DNA of 64,000 nucleotides from Chryseobacterium sp. C-71 (GCF_020911865.1 NZ_CP087131.1:3038001-3102000); one strand, 5' to 3'. Shown: positions 8,628 through 17,940, counted from the stretch's first letter. The notes: generated by a model from the sequence alone, not told the origin. Program-made: numbers and translations.

Positions 8628-10490
8628 ATGAAAAGGATATTTTTAATTGTAGCTTCTGTTTTGTTTTGGCAAATTTCCGCTCAGGAATTGTATATGCCGA
8701 GAAATATTAAAAAAGCTTACGAAAACGGAACCCGCAATATTTCAGGAGCACCTGGAAAAAACTACTGGCAGAACAAAGGAATTTATGATGTTGAGGTAAA
8801 AGTAGATGCTAAAACGAAAATTGTTTCGGGAAAAGAAACGATTGTTTACAGCAACAACAGTCCGAATGATTTAGATGAATTGGCAATACGCTTTGTGAAC
8901 AATCTGCACAAACCAGAATCTCCAAGATCGGGCTCTGTGTCAAAAGATTTTTTATCATCAGGTTTAAAAATTAAATCTTTCATCGTTGATGGTTCTGCGT
9001 ACAACGTTAACAGCGAAAGTTGGGGAACAGTAGAAAAAGTAAAGCTTCAGACCGTTTTAAAATCGAAATCAAAAGCTGAAGTGAAAATTGAATGGGAATA
9101 TCCTCTGTCTGTACAAAGCGGAAGGGAAGGGCAGATCGATTCTGAAACTTTTTATGTCGCTTATTCTTTCCCGAGAATTTCTGTATATGACGACTATAAC
9201 GGCTGGGATATGCTTCCGCATTCTGACCGACAGGAGTTCTACAATGATTTTAATGATTACTCTTTTGCGATTTCTGTCCCGAAAAATTATGTGGTTTGGT
9301 CTACGGGTGATTTTCTGAATCCTGAAGAAGTTTTGCAACCGGAATATTTGAATCGATTTAAAAATTCTCTCACAAGCGATGAGATTATTCATATTGCTAA
9401 CGAAGCAGAAATGAAATCTGGTAAAGTCACCAAAAATAACAAATGGAATATCTGGAAATTTAAAGCCAATAATATTACAGATTTTTGTTTTGCTTTGAGC
9501 AATCATTATGTCTGGGACGGCTCAAGTGTTCAGTTACACACCAAAAGAGCAAGTGTACAGGCGGGTTACAAAGCGGGCGCAAAAGATTTTGAACATTATG
9601 TAGAATGGATGCGCTATAATCTCGATTGGTTTTCAAAAAACTGGCCGGGTGTAGAATATCCTTTTCCGACAATGACGGCAATTCAGGGTTATGCAGATAT
9701 GGAATATCCAATGATGATCAACGATACAAGTATTCCCGATGATTTTCAAGATGCAAGACTGACGGCTGATCATGAAATTGCACACACCTATTTTCCTTTT
9801 TATATGGGAATCAACGAAACCCGTTATGCTTTTATGGATGAGGGCTGGGCAACGACTTTGGAATATTTAATCGGAATTGATGAGAACGGAAAAGATGCCG
9901 CCGAAAAATTTTATAAAAACTTCCGTGTCAAGCGATGGATTAATGACGCTTCCGCAGAGCAGGATCAACCCATCATCACGATGAGTACACAGGTAAGTGG
10001 CGCGGGTTACGGAAATAATTCTTATGTGAAGTCATCGCTGTCATATTTAGCATTAAAAGATTATCTGGGAGATGATTTGTTTAAAAAAGCTTTACATCAT
10101 TATATGGATAATTGGAATGGGAAGCATCCGATTCCGTGGGATTATTTTTATTCGATGAATACAGGATCTGGGAAAAATTTGAATTGGTTTTTCAACAATT
10201 GGTTTTACACCAATTATTATATCGATTTAAAAATAACAAATGCGGGTCAGCAAAAAGGAAAATTAATGGTTAAGGTCGATAATGTAGGAGGTTTTGCAGT
10301 TCCTTTTGATGCCGTCGTGACCTACGAAGATCAGTCGGTTGATAAAACTCATTTTACTCCTCAAATCTGGGAAAATGATCAGAAAAAAGCAGTGATTTCT
10401 ATTTCAACAAAGAAGAAAGTAAAATCTGTAATGCTTGATGGTGGGCTTTTTATGGATTATACACCGGATGATAATTTGAAAAATTTGTAG
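8628..10490 (+). CDS. Secreted M1-family metallopeptidase (620 aa)
   Basis: Second exported M1 peptidase, shorter than the one beginning at 5263. The signal peptide ends near FWQISAQ. PGKNYWQNKGIYDVEV opens the N-terminal beta domain. The active site has GYADMEYPM, the zinc motif H382-E383-I384-A385-H386 and Glu405 in AFMDEGWATTLEY at the standard 18-residue spacing. FYSMNTGSGKNLNWFFNNWF closes the catalytic domain and a short beta domain follows, without the extra tail of the 732-residue protein. The downstream FKBP gene starts about 90 bases later and could be cotranscribed. Proteolytic substrate unknown. Confidence 0.9.
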   Translation: MKRIFLIVASVLFWQISAQELYMPRNIKKAYENGTRNISGAPGKNYWQNKGIYDVEVKVDAKTKIVSGKETIVYSNNSPNDLDELAIRFVNNLHKPESPRSGSVSKDFLSSGLKIKSFIVDGSAYNVNSESWGTVEKVKLQTVLKSKSKAEVKIEWEYPLSVQSGREGQIDSETFYVAYSFPRISVYDDYNGWDMLPHSDRQEFYNDFNDYSFAISVPKNYVVWSTGDFLNPEEVLQPEYLNRFKNSLTSDEIIHIANEAEMKSGKVTKNNKWNIWKFKANNITDFCFALSNHYVWDGSSVQLHTKRASVQAGYKAGAKDFEHYVEWMRYNLDWFSKNWPGVEYPFPTMTAIQGYADMEYPMMINDTSIPDDFQDARLTADHEIAHTYFPFYMGINETRYAFMDEGWATTLEYLIGIDENGKDAAEKFYKNFRVKRWINDASAEQDQPIITMSTQVSGAGYGNNSYVKSSLSYLALKDYLGDDLFKKALHHYMDNWNGKHPIPWDYFYSMNTGSGKNLNWFFNNWFYTNYYIDLKITNAGQQKGKLMVKVDNVGGFAVPFDAVVTYEDQSVDKTHFTPQIWENDQKKAVISISTKKKVKSVMLDGGLFMDYTPDDNLKNL

Positions 10491-10582
10491 CAGAAAAATT
10501 ATTTAGAGCAGGAAAGTTTCTGTAATAAATGATAGATTTGCACCGATTTAATTCGTTCATTATAAATAATAAAAATTATCAA

Positions 10583-11287
10583 ATGAAAAAACAGACTATT
10601 GCATTACTTTGCATAGCCATCTTTAGTCTTTCTTGTGCTCAGGAAAGCGATTCAAAGAAAAACGGTAAATATACAGACGACCAAAAAGCTTCTTATTATA
10701 TAGGTCTAAACATTGCTCAAAGCATGAAACAGGAAGGTTTCAAGGTAGATGCTGACCTTTTGGCTCAGGCTATCAAAGAAGAAATGGAAGGCAAAAAGAA
10801 GTTGATGCCGGCTGAAGAAATGACTGCCTTTATGCAAGACTTTATGCAGAAGCAGCATGAAAAAAAGCAAGCAGCGGCGGGATTGCAAGCAACGGAAAAT
10901 AAGAAAAAAGGCCTGGATTTTCTTGCGAAAAATAAAAGTAACCCTAAGGTGAAAACCACTGCTTCAGGTTTGCAGTATGAGGTGTTGCAGGAAGGTGATG
11001 GAAAAACAAAACCAAAAGCATCAGATGTTGTACAGGTAAAATATACCGGAAAACTTCTGGATGGAACTGTTTTCGATTCTACAGACAAAAATGGAGGTAA
11101 TCCAATGGATATCAACCTCGGTAGCGTAATCAGAGGATGGACGGAAGGTATCCAACTCATGAGTAAAGGTTCTAAATACAGATTTTATATCCCTTCAGAT
11201 CTTGCTTACGGAGATAACGGAGCGGGTGCCGCAATTCCTGCAGGTGCTACCATTATCTTTGATGTAGAATTGGTGAATATAAAATAG
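10583..11287 (+). CDS. FKBP-type peptidyl-prolyl isomerase lipoprotein (Mip/FkpA-like)
   Basis: Periplasmic foldase anchored as a lipoprotein, 234 residues. I chose the ATG at 10583 rather than 10529 because MKKQTIALLCIAIFSLSC makes a standard lipoprotein signal with Cys18 as the lipidated residue. Residues about 30-110 are an FKBP_N dimerisation domain (YIGLNIAQSMKQEG). Residues about 125-234 are an FKBP_C domain with VKYTGKLLDGTVFDST, GWTEGIQLMSKGSKYRFYIP and AYGDNGAG. The layout matches Mip and FkpA proteins, which assist folding of exported proteins. Followed by a terminator. Confidence 0.92.
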   Translation: MKKQTIALLCIAIFSLSCAQESDSKKNGKYTDDQKASYYIGLNIAQSMKQEGFKVDADLLAQAIKEEMEGKKKLMPAEEMTAFMQDFMQKQHEKKQAAAGLQATENKKKGLDFLAKNKSNPKVKTTASGLQYEVLQEGDGKTKPKASDVVQVKYTGKLLDGTVFDSTDKNGGNPMDINLGSVIRGWTEGIQLMSKGSKYRFYIPSDLAYGDNGAGAAIPAGATIIFDVELVNIK

Positions 11288-11310
11288 AGATATTTTTCAA
11301 ACAATATTCA

Positions 11311-11339
11311 AAAAAGAAGCTGAAAGGCTTCTTTTTTTG
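11311..11339 (+). terminator. Rho-independent terminator after the FKBP gene
   Basis: AGAAGC (11315-11320) pairs with GCTTCT (11327-11332), six-base loop, with an A tract before and a T tract after. Confidence 0.85.
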
Positions 11340-11454
11340 TTAAATCACTGACAAGTAGATATAGTGACTCCAAATTTCCATGTCGTAAGAAAATACGATT
11401 TTACTAGAGTATGATATCAACAATTGAATTTGTTGATTTTACAGATGATGTTTT

Positions 11455-11492
11455 AAAAATGAAAATTTCCGCAGACAAAATCTACGGAAATT
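11455..11492 (-). terminator. Hairpin downstream of clpB, probable terminator
   Basis: AATTTCCG (11464-11471) and CGGAAATT (11485-11492) form a perfect 8-bp stem. On the minus strand it lies 33 bases after the clpB stop and is followed by a T-rich but interrupted tract. Confidence 0.5.
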
Positions 11493-11524
11493 CTTTAAAA
11501 ATAATGTATATGAAAAAAAACTAC

Positions 11525-14119
11525 TTATTTTTCTGTCGGTCTAAAAACCAAACCTGTCTCCTCGAAATAATCCAGCGTAATTCTGTCGCCGTCATTCACG
11601 GTTCCAGCGAGGATTTCTTTGGATAATTTATTCAAAACTTCCTGCTGAATGACTCTTTTTAAAGGCCTTGCTCCAAAAACCGGGTCGTAACCTTTGTTAG
11701 TTAAATAATTCAAGGCATCTTGTGTTGCAGTCATAATGATATTTCTTTTCAGCAACAAATCATTGAAACCTCTCAACTGATACTGAACGATTTTTCCGAT
11801 TTCTTTTTTTCTTAAAGGCTGGAACAGCACAGTTTCATCAATTCTGTTCAGAAATTCCGGACGAAGCGTTTGCTTTAATAAATCAAAAACTTCAATTTTT
11901 GTTTTAGCGACAATTTCATCCTGATTTTCCTCTGTAATATTCTCAAAATTCTCCTGAATAATATGTGAACCCAGATTTGAAGTCATAATGATAATCGAGT
12001 TTTTGAAATTCACAACTCTACCTTTATTATCCGTCAAACGACCGTCATCCAAAACCTGTAACAATGTGTTGAAAACATCAGGATGCGCTTTCTCAATTTC
12101 ATCTAAAAGCACCACTGAATAAGGTCTTCTTCTCACTGCTTCCGTTAATTGACCACCTTCATCATACCCAACATATCCCGGAGGCGCACCAACCAATCGA
12201 GAAACAGAATGACGCTCTTGATATTCACTCATATCGATTCTCGTCATATTGTTTTCGTCGTCGAATAAAAACTCAGCTAAAGCTTTTGCCAGCTCAGTTT
12301 TACCCACTCCGGTGGTTCCTAAAAATAAGAAACTTCCAATTGGTTTTTTCTCGTCGCTTAATCCGGCTCTGTTTCTTCTGATGGCATCTGCAACCGCTTC
12401 AATCGCTTCTTCCTGACCGACGACTCTGTGATGCAATTCGGTTTCTAGGTGCAATAATTTTTCTCTTTCAGATTGAAGTAATTTTGTAACAGGAATTCCT
12501 GTCCATTTTCCGATTACTTCTGAGATATTGTCTGCGGTTACCTCTTCCTTAATCAATTCATTCTGATGATTTTGCATTTCTAATTCAAGTTTTTGCAAAG
12601 CATCTTCCTTCTCTTTAATTTTTCCGTACTGAATTTCAGCAACTTTCGCATAATCTCCTGCTCTTGAAGCTCTTTCTGCTTCCAGTTTCAGAGATTCTAT
12701 ATCTTTTTTGATGGATGTTAAATCCTCAGATTTTTGTTTTTCTTTCAGCCATTTAGCATTGATTTCGTTTCTTTCTTCAGAAATTTTCGAAATATCTTCT
12801 TTTAAATGATCGATTTTGGTTTGATTTCCTTCTCTTGAAATGGCTGCCAGTTCAATTTCCATCTGCATCAGTTTTCTGTCGAGAACATCCAGTTCTTCAG
12901 GTTTTGAATTGATTTCCATTCTCAACTTAGCCGAAGCTTCATCAATCAAATCAATCGCTTTATCCGGCAAAAATCGGTCTGAAATATATCGTTGAGACAT
13001 TTCCACCGCCGCAATAATTGCTTCGTCTTTGATTCTTACTTTGTGGTGAGCTTCATATTTATCTTTAATTCCACGCAAAATAGAAATCGCAGATTCCATA
13101 TCAGGTTCTTCCACCATTACTTTCTGGAAACGTCTTTCTAAGGCTTTATCTTTTTCGAAATATTTTTGATATTCATTTAAAGTGGTTGCACCGATTGCTC
13201 TTAATTCTCCTCTTGCCAAAGCAGGTTTTAGGATATTTGCAGCATCCATTGCGCCTTCACCGCCTCCAGCTCCTACTAAAGTGTGGATCTCGTCGATGAA
13301 AAGAATAATTTGTCCCTCTGATTTGATAACTTCATTCACAACAGATTTCAAACGCTCTTCAAATTCACCTTTGTATTTTGCACCGGCAATCAATGCACCC
13401 ATATCCAAAGAGTACAAAGTTTTATCCTGCAGATTTTCAGGAATATCTCCGGAAATAATTCTGTGTGCAATTCCTTCTGCAATTGCGGTTTTACCAACTC
13501 CAGGTTCACCAATCAGAATCGGGTTGTTTTTTGTTCTTCTTGATAGAATTTGTAAAACTCTCCTGATTTCTTCATCGCGACCGATTACGGGATCTAATTT
13601 TCCTTCTGCGGCTAATTCGTTGAAGTTTTTAGCATATTTTTTTAAAGACTGGTACGTTTCTTCTGAACTGGCAGAATTTGCAGTACTTCCTTTTCTTAAT
13701 TCTTTAATTCCGCCTTCCAAAAGACTTTTGGTTACGCCCATATCTTTCAACGTTTTCGAAACTTCAGAATTTGTTTCCAAAAGCGAAAGCCATAAATGTT
13801 CGATCGTTACGAATTCATCACCCATTTTTTTAGCGATGTTGGGCGCATCAAGCAAAACTTTGTTCGCTGATTGTGAAAGGTAAATGTTTCCACCCTGCAC
13901 TTTTGGAAGTTTTTCTAAATTTTCGCGGTTGCGCTCTCTTAACAAAGTGGCATCTGCTTCAGATTTCTTTAATAAAAAAGGCGATATATTTTCATCTATT
14001 TGAAAGATTCCTTCCAAAAGATGTTGAGGTTCTATTTGCTGATTGCCAAATTCCATTGCTACTTGCTGAGCGGCTTGGATGGCTTCCTGTGATTTTACGG
14101 TATATTGGTTTAAGTTCAT
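11525..14119 (-). CDS. clpB: ATP-dependent disaggregase ClpB
   Basis: Hexameric AAA+ chaperone of 864 residues that pulls polypeptides out of aggregates together with DnaK. In order: a Clp_N double repeat (about 1-150), the first AAA+ module with GEPGVGKTAIAEG (Walker A near residue 200) and LFIDEIHTLVGAG, the long coiled-coil middle domain (about 400-530) that separates ClpB from ClpA and ClpC, a second AAA+ module with GTTGVGKTELAKA (near 600) and VVLLDEIEKAHP, and the C-terminal small domain GARPLKRVIQQ. Length is normal. Transcribed alone on the minus strand. No CIRCE element or other recognised heat-shock operator was seen upstream. Confidence 0.97.
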   Translation of the reverse strand: MNLNQYTVKSQEAIQAAQQVAMEFGNQQIEPQHLLEGIFQIDENISPFLLKKSEADATLLRERNRENLEKLPKVQGGNIYLSQSANKVLLDAPNIAKKMGDEFVTIEHLWLSLLETNSEVSKTLKDMGVTKSLLEGGIKELRKGSTANSASSEETYQSLKKYAKNFNELAAEGKLDPVIGRDEEIRRVLQILSRRTKNNPILIGEPGVGKTAIAEGIAHRIISGDIPENLQDKTLYSLDMGALIAGAKYKGEFEERLKSVVNEVIKSEGQIILFIDEIHTLVGAGGGEGAMDAANILKPALARGELRAIGATTLNEYQKYFEKDKALERRFQKVMVEEPDMESAISILRGIKDKYEAHHKVRIKDEAIIAAVEMSQRYISDRFLPDKAIDLIDEASAKLRMEINSKPEELDVLDRKLMQMEIELAAISREGNQTKIDHLKEDISKISEERNEINAKWLKEKQKSEDLTSIKKDIESLKLEAERASRAGDYAKVAEIQYGKIKEKEDALQKLELEMQNHQNELIKEEVTADNISEVIGKWTGIPVTKLLQSEREKLLHLETELHHRVVGQEEAIEAVADAIRRNRAGLSDEKKPIGSFLFLGTTGVGKTELAKALAEFLFDDENNMTRIDMSEYQERHSVSRLVGAPPGYVGYDEGGQLTEAVRRRPYSVVLLDEIEKAHPDVFNTLLQVLDDGRLTDNKGRVVNFKNSIIIMTSNLGSHIIQENFENITEENQDEIVAKTKIEVFDLLKQTLRPEFLNRIDETVLFQPLRKKEIGKIVQYQLRGFNDLLLKRNIIMTATQDALNYLTNKGYDPVFGARPLKRVIQQEVLNKLSKEILAGTVNDGDRITLDYFEETGLVFRPTEK

Positions 14120-14484
14120 ATTATGTATATTTTGATTCTGTAATTTTTAGTTGTCAATTTAAGATTTTAAACATCAGATTTCAGACCATAAGAATCTAAT
14201 AAGTGCTAATTTTAAAAGCTGATCATCTAATTTCTGATGTTCACAATCTTATTTAATCATTTAATTTGGTTAGCTTATCGCAAAAAGTATTCTATTGTTG
14301 AATTTGTAAAAATAAGTGACATAATTTCACATATTTAGATTTTTGGATGTTTTTTCAAGACAAATTTACCTGTTTTAGTGGAGTTTATTAATTTTTTTAA
14401 AAACTATGCAACGCATATTTTTTTATTTATTTTAATTTTTTTTGTTACAATTTTATGCTATATATTTGCAGACACAAAACATAA
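14120..14484 (+). other. Divergent intergenic region between clpB and the secreted-paralogue operon
   Basis: 365 bases, very AT-rich, without a convincing open frame on either strand. It must hold the clpB promoter (not recognised) and contains the rightward promoter listed at 14443-14469. No repeat or RNA gene was recognised. Confidence 0.6.
14443..14469 (+). promoter_or_regulatory. Putative promoter TTG-N16-TATATTTG
   Basis: TTG at 14443-14445 and TATATTTG at 14462-14469 fit the Bacteroidota -33/-7 pair, with a slightly short spacer. It would start transcription about 10 bases before the ATG at 14485 and could serve the whole run of genes up to 19088. Confidence 0.6.
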
Positions 14485-15216
14485 ATGATGACTAAATTAA
14501 AAATTTACTCAACCGTACTATTCTGTATTTTTTTTCAAAATTTATTTTCTCAAGTTGGTGTCAACAACTCAAATCCTCAACAGGCACTGCATGTCTCAGG
14601 TTTTGGTGTAGGAAGTTCTCAACCGGTTATTCAGATCGACGGTCTTAATTTTACTAATAATACTGCGCATGAGGATGCTAATTCTCAAAAAAGATTGTTC
14701 GCAACATCAGATGGTGATCTTTTAATTTTAGGCAACAATCAAACAAATGTTTCATATAGATCGTCTGCGATTTCGACGATAACAATTCCTGCAGGAGCTG
14801 AGACTATAGTGTCTACTTATAGTTTTGCTTTAGAATATCCTTCCGTAGTTCATTTTGAGGCTAGGCCAACACTGTATATTGATGCATCAGCCTCCGCTGC
14901 ATTAACAAGAATAAACGGACAGGCGAGACAAATCGGTTTTTACTATAAATTTACTGCTGCTCCATCTGGCGTCACAACCAACAAAAGCTTTGGAAATACG
15001 GTAATGTCTTGGGTTACATATACTCCGGCAGATACAGATCAACAGTATCGAGGTGATTATATATTTAATCCAAAAAAAGAGCTTAGTTTACCAAAAGGTA
15101 ATTATACGGTTTCACTATGTGCATTTGTACAAAACGGTGATGTGGGTTATCAAACCAATTTTACTTCTCAGAGTTCACAAAATATGCGAGTGAGTATATC
15201 TCCTGTCGTTTACTAA
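14485..15216 (+). CDS. Secreted protein with N-terminal GVNNSNPQQAL motif, first of three paralogues
   Basis: Exported protein of 243 residues, function unknown. After the signal peptide (ending NLFSQ) comes VGVNNSNPQQALHVSGFG, a motif frequent in Bacteroidota surface proteins and tail-fibre-like heads. The next two genes encode paralogues; shared blocks are xPxIxIDGLNxTN near residue 50, a central beta region, and LSLPKGNYTVSLCAF near the end. The alternating strands and the final PxGxYTVxL block suggest a compact jelly-roll domain (C1q/TNF-like), which is inference. No T9SS sorting domain is visible. Spacing to the next gene is 15 bases, so the three are probably one operon. Confidence 0.75.
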   Translation: MMTKLKIYSTVLFCIFFQNLFSQVGVNNSNPQQALHVSGFGVGSSQPVIQIDGLNFTNNTAHEDANSQKRLFATSDGDLLILGNNQTNVSYRSSAISTITIPAGAETIVSTYSFALEYPSVVHFEARPTLYIDASASAALTRINGQARQIGFYYKFTAAPSGVTTNKSFGNTVMSWVTYTPADTDQQYRGDYIFNPKKELSLPKGNYTVSLCAFVQNGDVGYQTNFTSQSSQNMRVSISPVVY

Positions 15217-15231
15217 TTATTAAAATTTTTT

Positions 15232-16008
15232 ATGAAGAAATTAGTTTATATTATATTGATAATAGAATCCTCATTGTTATATGGACAGGTTGGGATAGGT
15301 ACAATGAGTCCTCAAAAAGCAGTTAGTATCTCGGGCACAAGTACAGGTGTTACGATCCCCGCTACTTCAATAGAATTGAGAAGACCAACCATAAGAGTGG
15401 AAGGTCTTAATAATACCAATCAGTCAATCAGCGATAAGATACGACCTATATCTGTAACAGATCAAGGTGATTTGGTTCTTGCACCAGCTTTGGTAAAACC
15501 TTTAATAATGATTGATAGCTTCAATTCCACAAACTCCGAAACGGATTATCTGCCTAGTTCTATAACGACTAATCAGACAACTACTGCTCTTGCAACTGAT
15601 CTGGTTTTGCGAACTTTCAGCTTTAATATCACCTCGCCATCATTAGTGAAAATAGGTGCCGTCACAAGCTTCCAGTTTTCCAGAGCAGATAATGGTAATC
15701 CTGTAACTGATGGGTCTAACAGACTTTGGGGAACAAGATTTAGGTTTTCTCTTGCTCCTGCAGGAATATCTACGGCAGCGACTTCCTATTTCGGAGAGTC
15801 GTTGAAGGGTTATTATAACAGGGTTAGTAATGCATCTGCAACAGGTATACATTATGCGAATTCAGAAGATGTTATTTTTTTACCAAGCGGAAGTTATGCA
15901 GTAGAAGTAATTTCATCTGTAACAACAGCAACAGGACAGACACCATTAAGAATTATAAACGGATCAGGAGATGACACTTTTAGTGTTATTGCATATCCTG
16001 TAGAATAA
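15232..16008 (+). CDS. Secreted protein, second of three tandem paralogues
   Basis: Exported protein of 258 residues. Signal peptide ends near SLLYGQ, then VGIGTMSPQKAVSISG. RRPTIRVEGLNNTNQS corresponds to the IDGLN block of its neighbours, and FLPSGSYAVEVIS to their C-terminal strand. The middle is a Ser/Thr-rich beta region. Separated from its neighbours by 15 and 11 bases. No enzyme motif is visible; a structural or adhesive role is an inference. Sequence divergence from the other two copies is large, so the duplication is not recent. Confidence 0.72.
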   Translation: MKKLVYIILIIESSLLYGQVGIGTMSPQKAVSISGTSTGVTIPATSIELRRPTIRVEGLNNTNQSISDKIRPISVTDQGDLVLAPALVKPLIMIDSFNSTNSETDYLPSSITTNQTTTALATDLVLRTFSFNITSPSLVKIGAVTSFQFSRADNGNPVTDGSNRLWGTRFRFSLAPAGISTAATSYFGESLKGYYNRVSNASATGIHYANSEDVIFLPSGSYAVEVISSVTTATGQTPLRIINGSGDDTFSVIAYPVE

Positions 16009-16019
16009 AGAATAATAGA

Positions 16020-16823
16020 ATGAAAAAGATAAGCACAATATTCTTTCTTTCGTTTTCTATGGGTATGGTGTATGCTCAAACAGGAAATGTAGGAATCAAT
16101 ACCAATAACCCACAACAGAAGTTACACATAGGTGGGTCGTCTAGTGTAGTAGACAGTAATATCGGAACGACTGGGGTTCAGTTGGTTTCACCAACAATAA
16201 GAATAGATGGACTTAATAGCACCAATAATCCTACAGTTTTTACCAGTACAGAAACTACAAATCCGGTATATGTAAATGCTTCCGGGATTAGCAGTACAGT
16301 AAAAGGTGTGCAGTTGTTTAGCAATACTGCTGTGGGCGGTGATGCAATCACAACTCCGGTTACTTTAAGTAATCCTACTTTAGCAGGAACAGTGCCATCT
16401 GTTCGCTCCACAGGCGCTTTAGCTACAGTGTCGTTCACGCTTACTCAAAGGTCTGTAGTCTACATAGCTTCTTCTTTATCTGCTAGAGTTATAGATACTA
16501 GCGGAAATCCTTTAGTAGAGACCAATCACAAAATTATAGCATCCAATATCATATTTGATTTAGCGCCTGCTTCAACTGGTTTGCAAGGCACTGGTGCTAC
16601 AAGAAATTTTTCATCAACTGATACTGCAATATACACTAATGGTGTTGCTAATTCTATCAATACGATTACATTAAGTCCCAGCTCTGAGTTAATACTTCCG
16701 GCCGGAAGTTATACCATCAATCTTTATGGTATAACAGGAGGTGCTACTCAAAGACCCGAATATAGAGTGGTTTTCGGAGAAGGAGCCAGAGACAAGCTTA
16801 ATGTATTTGCTAAGCCTTTATAA
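16020..16823 (+). CDS. Secreted protein, third of three tandem paralogues
   Basis: Exported protein of 267 residues with a signal peptide ending GMVYAQ, then NVGINTNNPQQKLHIGG. SPTIRIDGLNSTNNPT and LILPAGSYTINLYG mark the shared core. It ends NVFAKPL without a sorting domain. The following gene (small Cys-rich peptide) begins 53 bases after its stop, so both may be on one transcript. Function unknown. Confidence 0.72.
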   Translation: MKKISTIFFLSFSMGMVYAQTGNVGINTNNPQQKLHIGGSSSVVDSNIGTTGVQLVSPTIRIDGLNSTNNPTVFTSTETTNPVYVNASGISSTVKGVQLFSNTAVGGDAITTPVTLSNPTLAGTVPSVRSTGALATVSFTLTQRSVVYIASSLSARVIDTSGNPLVETNHKIIASNIIFDLAPASTGLQGTGATRNFSSTDTAIYTNGVANSINTITLSPSSELILPAGSYTINLYGITGGATQRPEYRVVFGEGARDKLNVFAKPL

Positions 16824-16875
16824 TAATTTGACCGATCGGAAACTAAGTAATATTTTTTTAACATTTAAAATTTTT

Positions 16876-17055
16876 ATGATGAACAACATGAACGAAAAGT
16901 TAGCAAAATTCTCAATTGAGAAATTAGAAGAGCGTAAAGAGTTTACTTTCTACTGTATTCCAAAGCCATGTCCACCAAAACCACCATGTGGTAACGGAGG
17001 AGGAGGTACTACTCCTGGTAATGGGGATGGAAACGGCGGTGGTGGCGATTTTTAA
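16876..17055 (+). CDS. Candidate RiPP precursor peptide, Cys/Pro/Gly-rich (59 aa)
   Basis: Short gene with a two-part product. The N-terminal part, NEKLAKFSIEKLEERKEF, resembles the leader style KLxxFxIxKLxxL seen in ribosomally made, modified peptides of Bacteroidota. The rest begins TFYCIPKPCPPKPPCGN (Cys27, Cys32, Cys38) and ends in a Gly/Asn/Thr tail. There is no signal peptide. I chose the ATG at 16876 (16879 also fits) over a longer frame from 16741, which would overlap the previous gene. An attenuator-like hairpin follows, then an isoprenoid-synthase-like gene and an M50 protease gene. No Trp is present, unlike ComX. The precursor role is inferred from size, leader, Cys pattern and neighbours. 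Confidence 0.65.
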   Translation: MMNNMNEKLAKFSIEKLEERKEFTFYCIPKPCPPKPPCGNGGGGTTPGNGDGNGGGGDF

Positions 17056-17074
17056 TTTCCCGAGCTAACATAAG

Positions 17075-17100
17075 TACCTGAGCGTAAGCTCAGGTATTTT
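17075..17100 (+). terminator. Hairpin between the peptide gene and the enzyme gene, possible attenuator
   Basis: TACCTGAGC (17075-17083) pairs perfectly with GCTCAGGTA (17088-17096) around a GTAA loop, followed by only a short T run. Partial termination here would give more peptide mRNA than enzyme mRNA. Confidence 0.7.
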
Positions 17101-17121
17101 AATATCAATTAAGATTAAAAT

Positions 17122-17940
17122 ATGGAATCCAATAAGAAGATAACGAATCATTTTTTTAAAAATCAAATTCATTTTTTAAAAGAAAACTTTGTGATAGATA
17201 ATGAGCAATTATTCCAGCAATTTAGCATTGCTGTTGAAAGGTATTGTTATTTTTCTTTTGAGATGGATAAGTTAATTGACGGAGATTATAATTTTTCCGA
17301 ACAATTTAAATCATCAGATGACAAAGTTTATCAGATTGTTAATAATCATCAGAAAGCCTTGAGAATATTATTGAATATTTTTCCTGATAATCATCGGTTT
17401 TGGGATGATTTGGATGAAACAAGCCAAAGATATTATCATATTTTAACGAAGGAAAAGTATAATAATAATGAAAGAAAAATTTTTACAATTAAGGATTTTG
17501 AAGAGTATGCTATATCTAAACATTGTCTTGCTTATATACCTATAAAAGGTCTCAGTTACCTTTTTGAAACAAAGGTCGATTTGCAGAAAATGGAGAATAT
17601 TTTCACGGAAATTTTTTTAGGAATGCAGATGAATGACGATATTGAAGATTTTAATTCTGATCTTTTGAGCGGACAGTGGACGTACGTTCATTCTTTGGTA
17701 CAGGAATTCATGACAAAAAATAATATAAATGACAATTCTGAATTAGATAAATTCAGAGAAAGAGTATTCTATGTTTCCGGAATAGGAGAAGAATTTACGA
17801 GATACTCTAAAGAACGTTTTATCTCTGCAAAAGTGCTTTCACAGGATTCTGGTTTTACAGAACTAAAAGTATGGTTAGATAACACGATATCCATTATTGA
17901 TCAGAATGAAAAAATTATTCTAAATCTAACTTCTAATTAA
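17122..17940 (+). CDS. Class-I isoprenoid-synthase-like protein, possible peptide prenyltransferase
   Basis: All-helical soluble protein of 272 residues. GMQMNDDIEDFNSDLLSG (about 167-184) looks like the second Asp-rich motif of trans-isoprenyl diphosphate synthases (QxxDDxxDxxxDxxxG). An upstream DKLID (Asp49 to Asp53) could be the first, in the DxxxD form of squalene/phytoene synthases. Length is close to ComQ, the synthase-like enzyme that prenylates the ComX peptide. Lying directly after a small peptide gene and 8 bases before a PqqD-like/M50 gene, it is proposed to modify that peptide. A free terpene or polyprenyl product, or an inactive fold, remains possible. Fold call is moderate; peptide prenylation is a hypothesis. 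Confidence 0.55.
   Translation: MESNKKITNHFFKNQIHFLKENFVIDNEQLFQQFSIAVERYCYFSFEMDKLIDGDYNFSEQFKSSDDKVYQIVNNHQKALRILLNIFPDNHRFWDDLDETSQRYYHILTKEKYNNNERKIFTIKDFEEYAISKHCLAYIPIKGLSYLFETKVDLQKMENIFTEIFLGMQMNDDIEDFNSDLLSGQWTYVHSLVQEFMTKNNINDNSELDKFRERVFYVSGIGEEFTRYSKERFISAKVLSQDSGFTELKVWLDNTISIIDQNEKIILNLTSN

Noticed and set aside
13182-13883. Open frame of 233 codons on the plus strand opposite clpB
   Set aside because: It lies wholly within clpB on the other strand; the sequence shows no domain and the composition fits the shadow of a conserved gene.
16741-17055. Longer 104-codon version of the Cys-rich peptide gene
   Set aside because: It would overlap the preceding secreted-protein gene by 83 bases and its extra N-terminus has no leader or signal features; ATG 16876 gives a coherent product.
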